Under the pieces are notes generated by a model. It was not told the DNA's origin. It saw only the letters and a program-made list of their open reading frames with translations, and made no database searches. The position numbers were made by a program, and so were the translations under genes. Source: Nocardiopsis sp. FIRDI 009 (GTDB taxonomy: Bacteria > Actinomycetota > Actinomycetes > Streptosporangiales > Streptosporangiaceae). From it: DNA of 64,000 nucleotides. This document shows positions 25,156-34,376 of this stretch, in pieces (positions within the stretch are counted from its first letter, which is position 1; every line of letters starts with the position of its first letter). The stretch lies in NCBI RefSeq assembly GCF_003386285.1, contig NZ_QPNC01000028.1, positions 1 to 64,000 on the forward strand, read 5' to 3'.

Positions 25156-27240
25156 ATGGCACGCCGCGCAACGTCGCATCGGGTCCACCGGCTCACGATC
25201 GTCCTCGACGGCACCAACCCCCCGGTGTGGCGCCGCGTCGACGTACCCTCCGTTACCCGCCTCGGCGGTCTGCACGCCATCATCCAGGCGGTCCTGGGCT
25301 GGAACGACGAACACCTGCACACCTTCGAGTTCGGTGGGCGGCGCTACAGCGACCGGGGGGACGACCATCCCGGGTTCGGTCCCCCCGACCGCGACGAACG
25401 GGGGGTCAGGGTCGGTGACGTCCTGCGGCGTCCCGGTTCCCGGGGCACCTACACCTACGACCTCGGCGACGAGTGGCGGCACACCGTCACCGTGGAGGAC
25501 ATCGACGACGCCCCGCCCGACGCCGTCTACCCCCGGTTCCTGAACGGGCACGGCGGCTGCCCGCCGGAGGACTGCGGCGGCGCCGAGGGGTACGAGCACC
25601 TGCGCCACCTGCGGGACCACCCCGACGAGATCCAGGACGGGCCCCACGGCGAGGCCGAGGAACAGCGGGCCTGGGTGGGGCTGCTCGCCCCCGACGACCT
25701 CGACGTCGGAGAGATCCGGGACGGGCTCCGGACGGCGGTCGGAACACTGCCCCTGGACGAGCCCGGCGACGCCGTCCCGCGCGCCGACCCGGCGCGACCG
25801 GTGACGCTGCCCCCCGAGGACGAGCTCGCCCGCACCGCCCTGGACGCGCCGCTGCTCCGCGGCGCCGTCCGGCTGGCCCGCTGGACCGCCCCGCGCCGGA
25901 GGCTGACCGGCACCGGTGTGCCCCGCCCCGGCGAGGCCCGCGCCGCCATCGAGGAACTCGACCTGTGGCCGGTGGCGTCCGAGGCGGAGTCCGCCGAGCG
26001 GGCGGAAGCGCTCGGGTGCGCCCGGACGGCCAAGGATCTCCCCGACTTCCTGGCCCCCTGGGAGGCGGCCGTCGAACTGGGCCTGGTCGAGGTGGGCTCC
26101 ACCACCGCGCGGCCCACCGGCGCGGCCGACGGGCTGGAGACGGACCCCGGACGGGTGCTGGAGCTGTGGACGGATCTGTTCGACGCGGCCGTCGACGGCC
26201 CGCCCGTCCCGGGCGGGTACCACCGGACGGGGATCGACGGGTCCGACGTCCTTCCCCCCACCCTGCGCTCCCTCTACGAGGCGCCCGACGGCGCCGGGTT
26301 CCCCCTCGGCGGGTTGGCCCGGGCCCTGGTGCCCCCGGCCGACGGGCCGGGCGCCCTCGACGCCCGGGACGCCGAGATGTGGAGGGGGCTCATGACCGAG
26401 ATCCTCTACACGACGGTGCACGGGCTCGCCGCGATCGGCGCGGTGCGCCTGACCGACCGCACTCCCCCGCCCCTGGCCGCCCTGTACCGGCCGGGGCACG
26501 TCCGGTCCCGCGTCCCCGATCGGGACGAGGTCGAGAGCGCGCACGCGGCCGGGACCATCGACTGCTCGATCGCGCTCACGCCCCTAGGGCGGTACGGAAC
26601 CCGGGAGCTCCTGCTCGGCATGGGGATCCCGGCGCCGCTCAGCGGGTCCCTGGCCGCGGTCGGGGCGGACGAGCTCCTCGACGCGCTGGCGGCGCTGCCG
26701 AGGGAGTACCACGCCGCCGAGATCACGCCGTGGGCGGCCCACCGCACGCCGGAGGAGGCGGTGCGGGAGATCGCGGAGGCCGCCGCGGCGCCGACCGGCC
26801 ACGGGGCGGCGCGCCGCGCCCTGGGCGCGATGGTGCTCAACTCACTCGGTGAGCGGACCGCGCCCGCGCTGCGCGCCCTGCTCGGGTCACAGCGGCGGAC
26901 CGTGGCCGGTCTGGCCGCCAGCGCGCTGCTCAGCTCCGACGTCCTCTCCAGGGAGGAGGGGCGTCGGATGTTCACCGAGCACGGCCCCTGGATGGTCATC
27001 GACACCGTCGCCGGGCCGATGGAGCTGGGCGAGTACCAGGTGAGCACGTTGTTCGCGCTCAACGAGGAAGCCGACGGAGGGTCCATCGGACGGATGGTGC
27101 TCGAGACCGCGGACGACCTGTGGCGGGTGGACCACCCCCAGGCGGTCCCGGCGTTGGAGACCCTGGGGCGGCTGCACCCGGACAGGCGGGTCGCCAAGGT
27201 GGCGCGGCGGGCCGCGCACAAGGCCCGCGGCCGGGGGTGA
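25156..27240 (+). CDS. Plasmid pRiA4b ORF-3 family protein with long C-terminus
   Basis: This 694-residue protein begins with a clear pRiA4b ORF-3-like domain (about residues 8-175): RLTIVLDGTNPPVWRRVDVP, HAIIQAVLGWNDEHLHTFEF, the TYTYDLGDEWRHTVTVED strand pair, and GGCPPEDCGGAEGYEHLRHL. The rest is a long helical region of about 500 residues without a domain I can name, containing LTGTGVPRPGEARAAIEEL and a repeat-like C-terminus (LGSQRRTVAGLAASAL). The N-terminal domain has no known biochemical role. GGGAGAGGG precedes the ATG. Confidence 0.8.
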   Translation: MARRATSHRVHRLTIVLDGTNPPVWRRVDVPSVTRLGGLHAIIQAVLGWNDEHLHTFEFGGRRYSDRGDDHPGFGPPDRDERGVRVGDVLRRPGSRGTYTYDLGDEWRHTVTVEDIDDAPPDAVYPRFLNGHGGCPPEDCGGAEGYEHLRHLRDHPDEIQDGPHGEAEEQRAWVGLLAPDDLDVGEIRDGLRTAVGTLPLDEPGDAVPRADPARPVTLPPEDELARTALDAPLLRGAVRLARWTAPRRRLTGTGVPRPGEARAAIEELDLWPVASEAESAERAEALGCARTAKDLPDFLAPWEAAVELGLVEVGSTTARPTGAADGLETDPGRVLELWTDLFDAAVDGPPVPGGYHRTGIDGSDVLPPTLRSLYEAPDGAGFPLGGLARALVPPADGPGALDARDAEMWRGLMTEILYTTVHGLAAIGAVRLTDRTPPPLAALYRPGHVRSRVPDRDEVESAHAAGTIDCSIALTPLGRYGTRELLLGMGIPAPLSGSLAAVGADELLDALAALPREYHAAEITPWAAHRTPEEAVREIAEAAAAPTGHGAARRALGAMVLNSLGERTAPALRALLGSQRRTVAGLAASALLSSDVLSREEGRRMFTEHGPWMVIDTVAGPMELGEYQVSTLFALNEEADGGSIGRMVLETADDLWRVDHPQAVPALETLGRLHPDRRVAKVARRAAHKARGRG

Positions 27241-27341
27241 GGCGGCGGGCCGCACTGGGCGGGGTCACGCCGACGACCGCCGGTCTCGGACCCGCCCGGC
27301 GCGGCGGGGCCGACACGACCGCCCGGGACCCGACCGGCGTA

Positions 27342-29516
27342 CTACCCGAGAAGGCCACCGTCGACCACGTCGAAGACGCGTACCCCGGCGTCCCCGGTGA
27401 CGGCCAGGGCACGCTCGTCCGGTGAGAACGCCACCCCGTTCACCTCTCCGGTGACCCTCGTACGGCTGAGGGGTTCCAGCGTGCGGGCGTCGTGCAGGGC
27501 GACCACACCGTGGTTGCCGCACCAGGCCAGGTGGGCACGGCCCACGACCAGGTCGCGCGGATAGTCGGCCCACGCCCTCCCGCTGCGGGAACCCCGTGAA
27601 CGCGTACGGGCCAGCTGTTCGCCCGTCGTCACGTCCCACAGGGTGAACACGATCTCCTCCACCCAGTCGCCGCCCCGGCCGTAGCTGACCGTGCGGTGCT
27701 GCACGGTGACGATCCCGTCCGCGTCGGGGCTGAACCTGACCAGCGTCCAACGGCCCTCGGGTGTGGTGTCGTTGAGCCTGCGGCTGCCGCCGTTGACCAG
27801 GTCGAAGAGTCTGACGGGGGCCAGCCCGCCCGCGAGCGCGTACAGTTCCCTCCCCGGGCTGACCGCATCAGGGGCGTAGCGACCGTGCATGCTGGCGTAG
27901 GAGTCGTAGTCGCGTCCCTCCCTGCGCGCGGCCTCGACCAGATCCCGGGTCTCCTCGACGTCGGTGTGCGGGAAGGGGCACCGGTCGCCCGCCGGTTCGG
28001 TCCTTCGCGGGTCGCGCGCGTCGGCCGTGTACCACGGTCCTCCCTGGAAGGACCGCACCGCGACACGCGCGCCGTCGGGGCTCCACACGGGATCGGCGCA
28101 CCGCGGGACGCGCCGTTCCGGGGTGTGGTGTCCCCCTCCCAGCGGGGTCCACAGCCGGACCCCGCCCGATCCGCCCGTGGTCAGCGCGCCGCCGTCGGGG
28201 CTCCAGGCCAGCGCCGTGGTCTCCTCCGGGCAGCAGTCGATCCGGGCGCGCGGTGACAGCGCGCCGTCGACTCTGACGTCCCACAGGACGAGGTGGGCCC
28301 ATCCCTGGTGCTGGAGCCTGAGTTCGGCGAGGACACCGCCGTCGGGGGACCATTCGACGGCCCTCGTCCAGGGGGCACCGTGCTCGCGTTCGGTGCGCCA
28401 CAGGACCCGTTCGGAGCCCGGGGCGCACACGACCAGCTCACGCCTGGAGAACACGCAGACCCGTTCCCCGTCGGGATGCCAGCGCACCCCCGACACGGAG
28501 TCCCAGGGCGTCCCATGACCCCACACCCGGTACCGGGGGTCGTCGCACGGGTCGGACCAGGTCAGCAGGAGGCTCTCCGGAACCGGCGGATTCCCTCCCG
28601 GCACGGGACCCCCGCCCTGGGCCAGGGCCGCGAGCGCGCCGTCGGAGTGCCAGTGCAGGTCGAGTACCCGCGTGATCACGTCACCGACCAGGAGCCACGG
28701 CGACCGCTCGCCTTCGTCGACCGCCCACAGGCGCACGCCGATGTCCTCTCCGATGGCGAGCGTCCGGGAGTCCGGCGACCAGGCGATGGCTGGGTGGGCT
28801 CCGTACCCGGACCGCGGCGCCGTGGGCGTGGCGGCCTGCTCCTTCCAGGTGGCGGTGTCGTAGACGAGCACCGTGCGCACGTACTCGGTCCGACTCTCCC
28901 ACCCGTGGACGTCGTCGGCGTCGTACTCTCCGAGGTCGGGGAAGCGGTCGCTCCTGCCGAGAACGGCGAGCCGCCGCCCGTCGGGGCTCCATGCCGCCCG
29001 GTCCAGGGACGCGCCCTCGATGTCCAGGCGCTGTTCCTGCCGCCAGGTTCCCGTGTCCCAGATCCGCACCGTGGCGTCGTAGAGGCCCACCGTCGCCAGC
29101 TTCCCGCCGTCGGGCGACCAGGCGACCGAGCACACCGGAGCACGGTGGCCGGTCAGCACGCGCAGCAGCCGGGCGTCGGTGGGCACCGTGTCGGGCCCGC
29201 GCGCGGCCAGGCGCACCGGCGGCAGGGCCTCGTCCATACCGGTCAGCCATGCGGACACCCGTGGTTCGCGGGCCAGGACGTCGGACAGCGTGCAGGCGAC
29301 CTCGGTGCGGTCGCGGGACCGGGTGAGCAGGTGGGCGTTGGTGCGCAGGAGCCGCCGCAGCAGTGCGGGTTCGGAGGCGGGGTCGGCCGTCTCGGGGACG
29401 GACTCGGACAGTTCGTCGCAGACGCGTTCCGGACCTCGCGCGAAGACGCGGTCCACGAGGCTGGCGTAGTCCCTGACGGACGAGAGGTGGTCTCGGTGGG
29501 TGTCGGCATCGCTCAC
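27342..29516 (-). CDS. WD40 repeat protein resembling a STAND protein without its NTPase
   Basis: This 724-residue protein has an N-terminal helical segment (about residues 1-125) and about 11 degenerate WD40-type repeats, recognised by WSPDG cores (VCSVAWSPDGGKLATVG; AIAWSPDSRTLAIG; NGVAFSPDERALAVTG). The segment ALLRRLLRTNAHLLTRSRD, then LLRVLTGHRAPVCSVAWSPDG, resembles the linker joining the NTPase to the propeller in bacterial STAND-WD40 proteins, but no Walker A is present and there is no room upstream for one. It could be a scaffold or a decayed STAND protein. The GTG start has only a weak ribosome site. It is convergent with the pRiA4b-type gene. Confidence 0.8.
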   Translation of the reverse strand: MSDADTHRDHLSSVRDYASLVDRVFARGPERVCDELSESVPETADPASEPALLRRLLRTNAHLLTRSRDRTEVACTLSDVLAREPRVSAWLTGMDEALPPVRLAARGPDTVPTDARLLRVLTGHRAPVCSVAWSPDGGKLATVGLYDATVRIWDTGTWRQEQRLDIEGASLDRAAWSPDGRRLAVLGRSDRFPDLGEYDADDVHGWESRTEYVRTVLVYDTATWKEQAATPTAPRSGYGAHPAIAWSPDSRTLAIGEDIGVRLWAVDEGERSPWLLVGDVITRVLDLHWHSDGALAALAQGGGPVPGGNPPVPESLLLTWSDPCDDPRYRVWGHGTPWDSVSGVRWHPDGERVCVFSRRELVVCAPGSERVLWRTEREHGAPWTRAVEWSPDGGVLAELRLQHQGWAHLVLWDVRVDGALSPRARIDCCPEETTALAWSPDGGALTTGGSGGVRLWTPLGGGHHTPERRVPRCADPVWSPDGARVAVRSFQGGPWYTADARDPRRTEPAGDRCPFPHTDVEETRDLVEAARREGRDYDSYASMHGRYAPDAVSPGRELYALAGGLAPVRLFDLVNGGSRRLNDTTPEGRWTLVRFSPDADGIVTVQHRTVSYGRGGDWVEEIVFTLWDVTTGEQLARTRSRGSRSGRAWADYPRDLVVGRAHLAWCGNHGVVALHDARTLEPLSRTRVTGEVNGVAFSPDERALAVTGDAGVRVFDVVDGGLLG

Positions 29517-29659
29517 GTCCGGCCACGCTAACGGCCTCTGACCACGCCGAGACCCTCATGGCCGTTTCCGGACAGCGTCGGGGCACGTCGGCCACGGATG
29601 TCACCGGCCTCCCCTAACGTGAGCCGTGATCCCGCACCACACGCGTGAGAGGCCCCTCC

Positions 29660-31768
29660 TTGACCCGTCCCGTCGACTTCCGGCTCACCCACCTCGTGCC
29701 CGCCCTCGACGACACCTGCGAGGAGCTGGTCGCCGAGGCGCTCGGCCATCCCCGCCTGCCCGAGGAGCGCTGGTGGAGTCGGATCCGGCTCCCGCTCGTC
29801 CTTGGGCGTGTCGGAGCCGAACACGTGGCCTCGGGGTTGGCCCGTCTGGCGTCGCTCCGTTGGGAGGGGCGGGCCCTGGGCGAGGTGATGCCCGCGCTGT
29901 ACGCCACCGGTCGCTCGGACGAATGGGGCGCGGGCCTCGCCGAGCAGGAGCCGGTCCTCGACACACCACTGTGGCGTATGACCTCCGACCTGGACGGGAC
30001 GGGTGTGGAAAGGACGCTCCGGGCCGCCTTCCTGACCGTCCTGGAAACACTGCCGAAGGAACCCGTCGGGAACGGCGTCCCCAGGGCTACCGAGGAGAAC
30101 AGAACCGTCGGCGCACGGGGTGCGGACACTCCGGCCACGGACTCCGAACCGCCCCGGGAGCCACAGGCCCCCGGTCCGTCCGCGTCCCCGGGAGAGGACC
30201 GCCCGTCCTCCGACCCCACCGCGTCCGCGGAGCCCGCGGTGACGCCCGTCGGAACCGGGGAAACCGATCACGCCGCCACCCTGCTCGATGAGATCGACTC
30301 CTGGTTCATGGTCGGCGACGAGCGCCGTCGCGCCGTGGCCGCGAGACGGATCTTCACCGACGACCCCGAGACCCTGGAGTCCATCAGCGGTGAGTTCGGG
30401 GTGACCCGCGAACGCATCCGCCAGATCCACAAGCAGGTCGAGCGGGACCTGCGCTCCTGGCTGGACTCCCCCTTCGGCGAGCCCCTGACCGCCTACCTGG
30501 AATCGGTGTCCGCCCGGCTCGGCTCCGCCGCCCCGCTCGACTCCCTCTGGGCGCTGCGCCCCGAGCACTCCCTGCCCGTTCCGTGCCTGGGCATCCCGAT
30601 GGGGCGTGTCGTCCTCACCCTGTTGCCCGGGCACCGCGTCACGGACGGATGGCTTCTCACCGAGGAGGCCGACGCCCTCGCGCGACGCCTGTCGGGCCTG
30701 CTGGAGACCAGGACCTGTCTGCCCCTCGGTGAGACGCTGGAGGCCGCGCACGGGGCGGGGATCCTCCCCGAACACGCGCGGGCGTGGATCGAGGCGCTGC
30801 CCCGGACCCGTGTCGTCGACGACCAGGTCATCCACTGGGGGCGCAGCCTTCCGGACAAGGCGTGCGCCGTCCTGGCCGCCGCGGGGCGCCCGCTGCACGT
30901 CGACGAACTCATCGAGCGCATCGGTGGAGACTTCAACGAGGCCGGTTTCCGGGAACGGCTGCACAACGACGACCGCCTCATGCGGCGGGACCGCAGGGTC
31001 TTCGGTCTGCGTTCCTGGGGCGGTGAGGAGTACCTGGGGGTCGAGGGGACCGTGCGCCGCGAACTGGAGAGGGCCGGGGGCGAGATGCGGGTGGCCGAGC
31101 TCGCCGAGTCGATCGCGGGCCGCTTCGACGTCAGCGAGAGTTCCGTCCGCTCCCTGACGTCGGGAAGCGCGTTCGCCCACCCCAGGCCCGGGTGGATCGG
31201 GCTCCTCGACGACCCCGCGCGCGGCGGTGACAGCGCCTACCGTCCCCGCCGCACCGTGGACCGCACCCGCCGGTGCTTCCGGGACGCCGAGGGCGCCTGG
31301 TGGCTGCGCGTGGACGTCAACGCCGAACACCTGCGGGGCTCCGGCTTCCCGATGCCGAACGGCTTCGCGGTGTGGGCCGGGCTGTACCCCGGGGCGCGCC
31401 TACCGGTGCTCGTCGGTGACCGGGAGTCGGCGGCGACCTGGAAGAACCAGCCGCTGATGAGCTCGGTCCGCCCCCTCCTCCAGGAACAGGGCGCCGCCGA
31501 GGGCGACCACGCCTTCATCACGTTCGCCGAGGGGCGCGTGCGGTGTCGGGTGTCCGGCGCCGCCTCCGCGTCCCCCGACCCGCTCTCGCGCGCCCTGACC
31601 CTGGCCGGTGTGACCGCACCGGTGTCCGGGACCGACGCGGTGGCCGCCCTCGCCGACGCGCTGGGACTGGCCTCCGACACCTCCGCCGACCAGGTCCGGG
31701 AGCGTCTGGCCGACCGGGGTGACCACGACATCCTGGAGGCCCTGGCCATGCTGGCACAGCGGGGGTGA
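29660..31768 (+). CDS. Sigma-region-4-like and winged-helix DNA-binding protein
   Basis: This 702-residue protein has a sigma-70 region 4.2-like helix-turn-helix near residue 240 (TLESISGEFGVTRERIRQIH), the part that contacts -35 elements in sigma factors. It is followed by at least two winged-helix modules, the first resembling a HARE-HTH (RPLHVDELIERIGGDFNEAG) and the second at RVAELAESIAGRFDVSESSV. Region 2, needed for a real sigma factor, is absent. A Pro/Ser-rich linker lies at about residues 150-200. A TTG at 29660 was preferred because GAGAGG is 7 bases upstream; GTG at 29645 is the alternative. It is divergent from the WD40 gene; the role is unknown. Confidence 0.75.
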   Translation: MTRPVDFRLTHLVPALDDTCEELVAEALGHPRLPEERWWSRIRLPLVLGRVGAEHVASGLARLASLRWEGRALGEVMPALYATGRSDEWGAGLAEQEPVLDTPLWRMTSDLDGTGVERTLRAAFLTVLETLPKEPVGNGVPRATEENRTVGARGADTPATDSEPPREPQAPGPSASPGEDRPSSDPTASAEPAVTPVGTGETDHAATLLDEIDSWFMVGDERRRAVAARRIFTDDPETLESISGEFGVTRERIRQIHKQVERDLRSWLDSPFGEPLTAYLESVSARLGSAAPLDSLWALRPEHSLPVPCLGIPMGRVVLTLLPGHRVTDGWLLTEEADALARRLSGLLETRTCLPLGETLEAAHGAGILPEHARAWIEALPRTRVVDDQVIHWGRSLPDKACAVLAAAGRPLHVDELIERIGGDFNEAGFRERLHNDDRLMRRDRRVFGLRSWGGEEYLGVEGTVRRELERAGGEMRVAELAESIAGRFDVSESSVRSLTSGSAFAHPRPGWIGLLDDPARGGDSAYRPRRTVDRTRRCFRDAEGAWWLRVDVNAEHLRGSGFPMPNGFAVWAGLYPGARLPVLVGDRESAATWKNQPLMSSVRPLLQEQGAAEGDHAFITFAEGRVRCRVSGAASASPDPLSRALTLAGVTAPVSGTDAVAALADALGLASDTSADQVRERLADRGDHDILEALAMLAQRG

Positions 31769-32075
31769 GGAGCCCGCGCGGCGCCGCACCGGCACGGCTT
31801 CGGCACCCCGGACGTGCCGGGCGGGCCGGAACCGACCCCGACACGATCCCCTCTCCCTCCGGGCTCCCGGGTCGGTGCCGTGGGGGGCGAGCTGGTCGAT
31901 CCGCCACGCTCCATCGTCGCGCGGCCGCTCGACCCGGCGTACGCGGCGGCATCCGGACTCGTTCCCCGCGTCCCGGGAAAGGCACGGGAGGGGAGTTGGA
32001 AGACGTCCTCCCTCGGTACCCGCGGAGGACGTGACGCCTGTGAGGGGAGCCCGTTTCGGGCTGGCCCGGTGGGTG
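31769..32075. terminator. Convergent gap with hairpin at 32003-32032
   Basis: These 307 bases between convergent genes contain no gene. A hairpin with arms ACGTCCTCC (32003-32011) and GGAGGACGT (32024-32032), and a loop that can itself pair, is a plausible terminator for both sides. A weaker GGCAC/GTGCC stem lies near 31808-31824. Confidence 0.5.
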
Positions 32076-32891
32076 CTACGACGCGAGGCCGCCCCGGTCC
32101 GGAACCAGCCCCAAGGGTTCCTGCCCCCACAGCCAGCCGGGTTCCAGGTTGGCCCCGAGCGCCTCACCGAGGGTGTCCAGTACCAGCGGCCGGAGAGCGC
32201 GCTGGGCGACCCTGGGGTGCCCGCCGGGGTCGGGGCAGATGAACGCCGCCAGGACGCGCGACTCCAGGGCCAGCGCCCGCGGGTCGGCGCCCGCGAACCA
32301 CTGGAAGCACTTCCAGAGGAACCCGAGGGCGGCCCCGGCCAGCGCCGTCCGTGCCCGGTCCCAGGAGGGTGCCTCCCATCCCTCGAACAGCGCCGCCCGG
32401 GCGGTCTGCGGCACCTGGTCGAGGCGGTCGGCGCCCAGGTCGAGTGCCCGCGCGATCTCCACGAGCAGGTCGCACCAGAAGTGACCGACGATCGCCTTCC
32501 CGACATCCGCGAAGGCGGGATCGGTCGCGGCGCGCCGCGAGGCGTACCGGCGCAGGTCCCGGTCGAAGACCTCGCCGTGGAGCCCGGTTCCGAGAGCACC
32601 GATCCGGTTCCGTGTCGCCCTCTCGTCCGCGAGCCAGGCGACCAGGGCGGCGAGGGCCACGCGCGCCCCGGCCCGCTGGAGGTACAGGGTGGGGGCCCTG
32701 CGGCCGTTGTCCCGGTGCCGTCTCCTGCGCTCCCACCACAGTCGTTCGGCGGATTCACCCAGGTCCCTGACCGTCTCCGGGCCTCCTCCCGCACGCGCGA
32801 GGTAGCCCGGCCATCCGTGCAGGCTTCCTCCGCAACCGGTACAGACGCACCTGGGCCTGGTCGCCAGTGCACACCGTTCGCTGTGTCGCAC
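32076..32891 (-). CDS. Hypothetical protein with N-terminal Cys cluster
   Basis: This 271-residue protein is not recognised. The N-terminus from the chosen GTG reads VRHSERCALATRPRCVCTGC, then GGSLHGWPGY, a His/Cys cluster (four Cys) that may bind zinc. The remainder is helical and Trp-rich (FLWKCFQWFAG) with no catalytic motif I can name. The GTG at 32891 was chosen because GGAGG lies about 5 bases upstream; a GTG at 32930 would add 13 residues. It lies upstream of mscS on the same strand, but a 279-base gap with a strong hairpin separates them. Confidence 0.55.
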   Translation of the reverse strand: MRHSERCALATRPRCVCTGCGGSLHGWPGYLARAGGGPETVRDLGESAERLWWERRRRHRDNGRRAPTLYLQRAGARVALAALVAWLADERATRNRIGALGTGLHGEVFDRDLRRYASRRAATDPAFADVGKAIVGHFWCDLLVEIARALDLGADRLDQVPQTARAALFEGWEAPSWDRARTALAGAALGFLWKCFQWFAGADPRALALESRVLAAFICPDPGGHPRVAQRALRPLVLDTLGEALGANLEPGWLWGQEPLGLVPDRGGLAS

Positions 32892-33100
32892 GAAACCTCC
32901 GTGGGGGCGGCGGTGGCCGGTCGGACACACCGCTACCCACGGTGACCCCGTGAAGGTGGAACCCGATACCCCGTACGCGATCAGTCTGCGGTGTCCGGGA
33001 GGAGAGGACCCTCTGACCGCGGAGGGACGTTCGGGGGCTGTTCCCGGCCGCTTTCGTCTCCTCGACCAGGGGACGGGACCGCGACGGCAGCCACACGACG

Positions 33101-33135
33101 ATGGCCACGCACGCTCACCCGTCGTGCGTGGCCAT
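33101..33135 (-). terminator. Terminator of the mechanosensitive channel gene
   Basis: A perfect 13-bp stem (ATGGCCACGCACG at 33101-33113 against 33123-33135) with a 9-base loop lies 35 bases after the channel gene stop on the minus strand. Confidence 0.75.
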
Positions 33136-33170
33136 CACGTCGCGGCCCCTCGCCGTGGCGAGCGGCCCCG

Positions 33171-34121
33171 TCAGGCGGGGGTGCCGTCGCCGGTGCGCAT
33201 CCAGACGGTGCGCTGGGGGAACGGGATGTCGATGCCCGCGGCGTCGAGGGATTCCTTGACGCGACGGCGCAGTTCACGGGTCACGGCCCACTGTTCGAGC
33301 GGAGCGGTCTTGACGGCGAGGCGCACGACGACGCCGTCCGCGTCCAGGGACTGCACACCCCAGATCGACGGGTCCTCCAGGAGGATGCCCTCGAACTGCG
33401 GGTCCTGGCGCATCTCCCGGCCGGTCTTCTCCAGGGTGTCGTAGACCGTCTCCAGGTTGGACTCGTAGGACACGGAGACGTCGAGGACGGCGCGGGCCCA
33501 ATCCTGACTGTCGTTGCGCACCCGCTGGATCTCGCCGTTGCGGATGTGCCACAGGCCGCCGTTGATGTCGCGGACCTGGGTGAGCCGCAGACCCACGCTC
33601 TCGACCGTGCCGACCGCCTCGCCGAGGTCGACGACGTCGCCGACGCCGTACTGGTCCTCGATCATGATGAGCATGCCGGCCAGGTAGTCGGCGACCAGGC
33701 TCTGGGCGCCGAAGCCGATCGCCAGGCCGACCACGCCCGCGCTGGCCAGCAGGGGGCCGAGGGCGATGCCGAACTGGTCGAGGATCATCGCCAGGGCGGT
33801 CCCCACGATGACGATGGTCGTGAAGCTGCTGAGCACCGAGCCGATGGTGCGGGCCCGCTGCTGGCGCCTCTCGCTGGCCCGGGACGCGTCACGCTGGAGG
33901 ACCGCGGGTCCCCGGGCGGAGCGGTTCGGCGCGTTCTCCCGTTCGGAGGGCTGCAGGAGGCGTTCCACGGCGCGGGAGATGGCGCGCCTGGCCACCGCCC
34001 GAACGATCAGCGCGCCGAGGACGATGAGGAGGATTCGCAGGGGGACGCCGACCAGCAGATCGAGGTTGTCCTGAAACCATCCGGGGACGGCGGCCGCCTG
34101 CTCGACGGCTTCACTGTTCAC
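33171..34121 (-). CDS. MscS family mechanosensitive ion channel
   Basis: This 316-residue membrane protein of the small-conductance mechanosensitive channel family opens under membrane tension to release solutes on osmotic downshift. A first helix (LLVGVPLRILLIVLGALIV), a linker, and two further helices (SVLSSFTTIVIVGTALAMIL; GPLLASAGVVGLAIGFGAQ) lead into the pore helix and the beta domain (DQYGVGDVVDLGEAVGTVE). The C-terminal alpha/beta domain ends at residue 316. The GTG at 34121 has GGAG 7 bases upstream, which favours it over the longer form. The BCCT osmolyte transporter lies 11 kb away; no direct link is implied. Confidence 0.93.
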   Translation of the reverse strand: MNSEAVEQAAAVPGWFQDNLDLLVGVPLRILLIVLGALIVRAVARRAISRAVERLLQPSERENAPNRSARGPAVLQRDASRASERRQQRARTIGSVLSSFTTIVIVGTALAMILDQFGIALGPLLASAGVVGLAIGFGAQSLVADYLAGMLIMIEDQYGVGDVVDLGEAVGTVESVGLRLTQVRDINGGLWHIRNGEIQRVRNDSQDWARAVLDVSVSYESNLETVYDTLEKTGREMRQDPQFEGILLEDPSIWGVQSLDADGVVVRLAVKTAPLEQWAVTRELRRRVKESLDAAGIDIPFPQRTVWMRTGDGTPA

Positions 34122-34193
34122 TATGGTGCTCCACTTGCTGGATGGACATACGCGAAGATCGACGTAGAACGTACTTGCGGCTCTCCGCACAGG

Positions 34194-34289
34194 TCAAAGT
34201 CGGTGCGGTGGATCTCCACCGAGCAGGTGCGGGTTGCGGGTCTGGAGGGAGGCCGCGCGCAGGTGTTCGCGGCGTGCACGGGCATACAC
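34194..34289 (-). pseudogene. Truncated copy of the 112-residue protein gene at 50.5 kb
   Basis: A 31-codon frame reads VYARARREHLRAASLQTRN, then PHLLGGDPP, and stops. The section REHLRAASLQTRNPHL aligns with REHLRAASVQARYPHL in the gene at 50474-50812, then diverges before the conserved WFGESTQ part. It has no ribosome site and is too short to be the same protein. I read it as the remains of a second copy, on the same strand, at the opposite end of the BREX block. Confidence 0.6.
34248..34272. repeat. 25-base direct repeat, left copy
   Basis: GGAGGCCGCGCGCAGGTGTT followed by CGCGG matches 50618-50642 at 24 of 25 positions, in the same orientation. It is part of a longer, weaker similarity extending about 30 bases to lower coordinates. 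Confidence 0.75.
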
Positions 34290-34376
34290 CCCAACACGCG
34301 CATGCCGGTCCTCACAGTGGCCCCACGGAGACGAAACGGTGAGAACGGAGCGGCGCAGCGCCTTCGTCCAAGGAGT

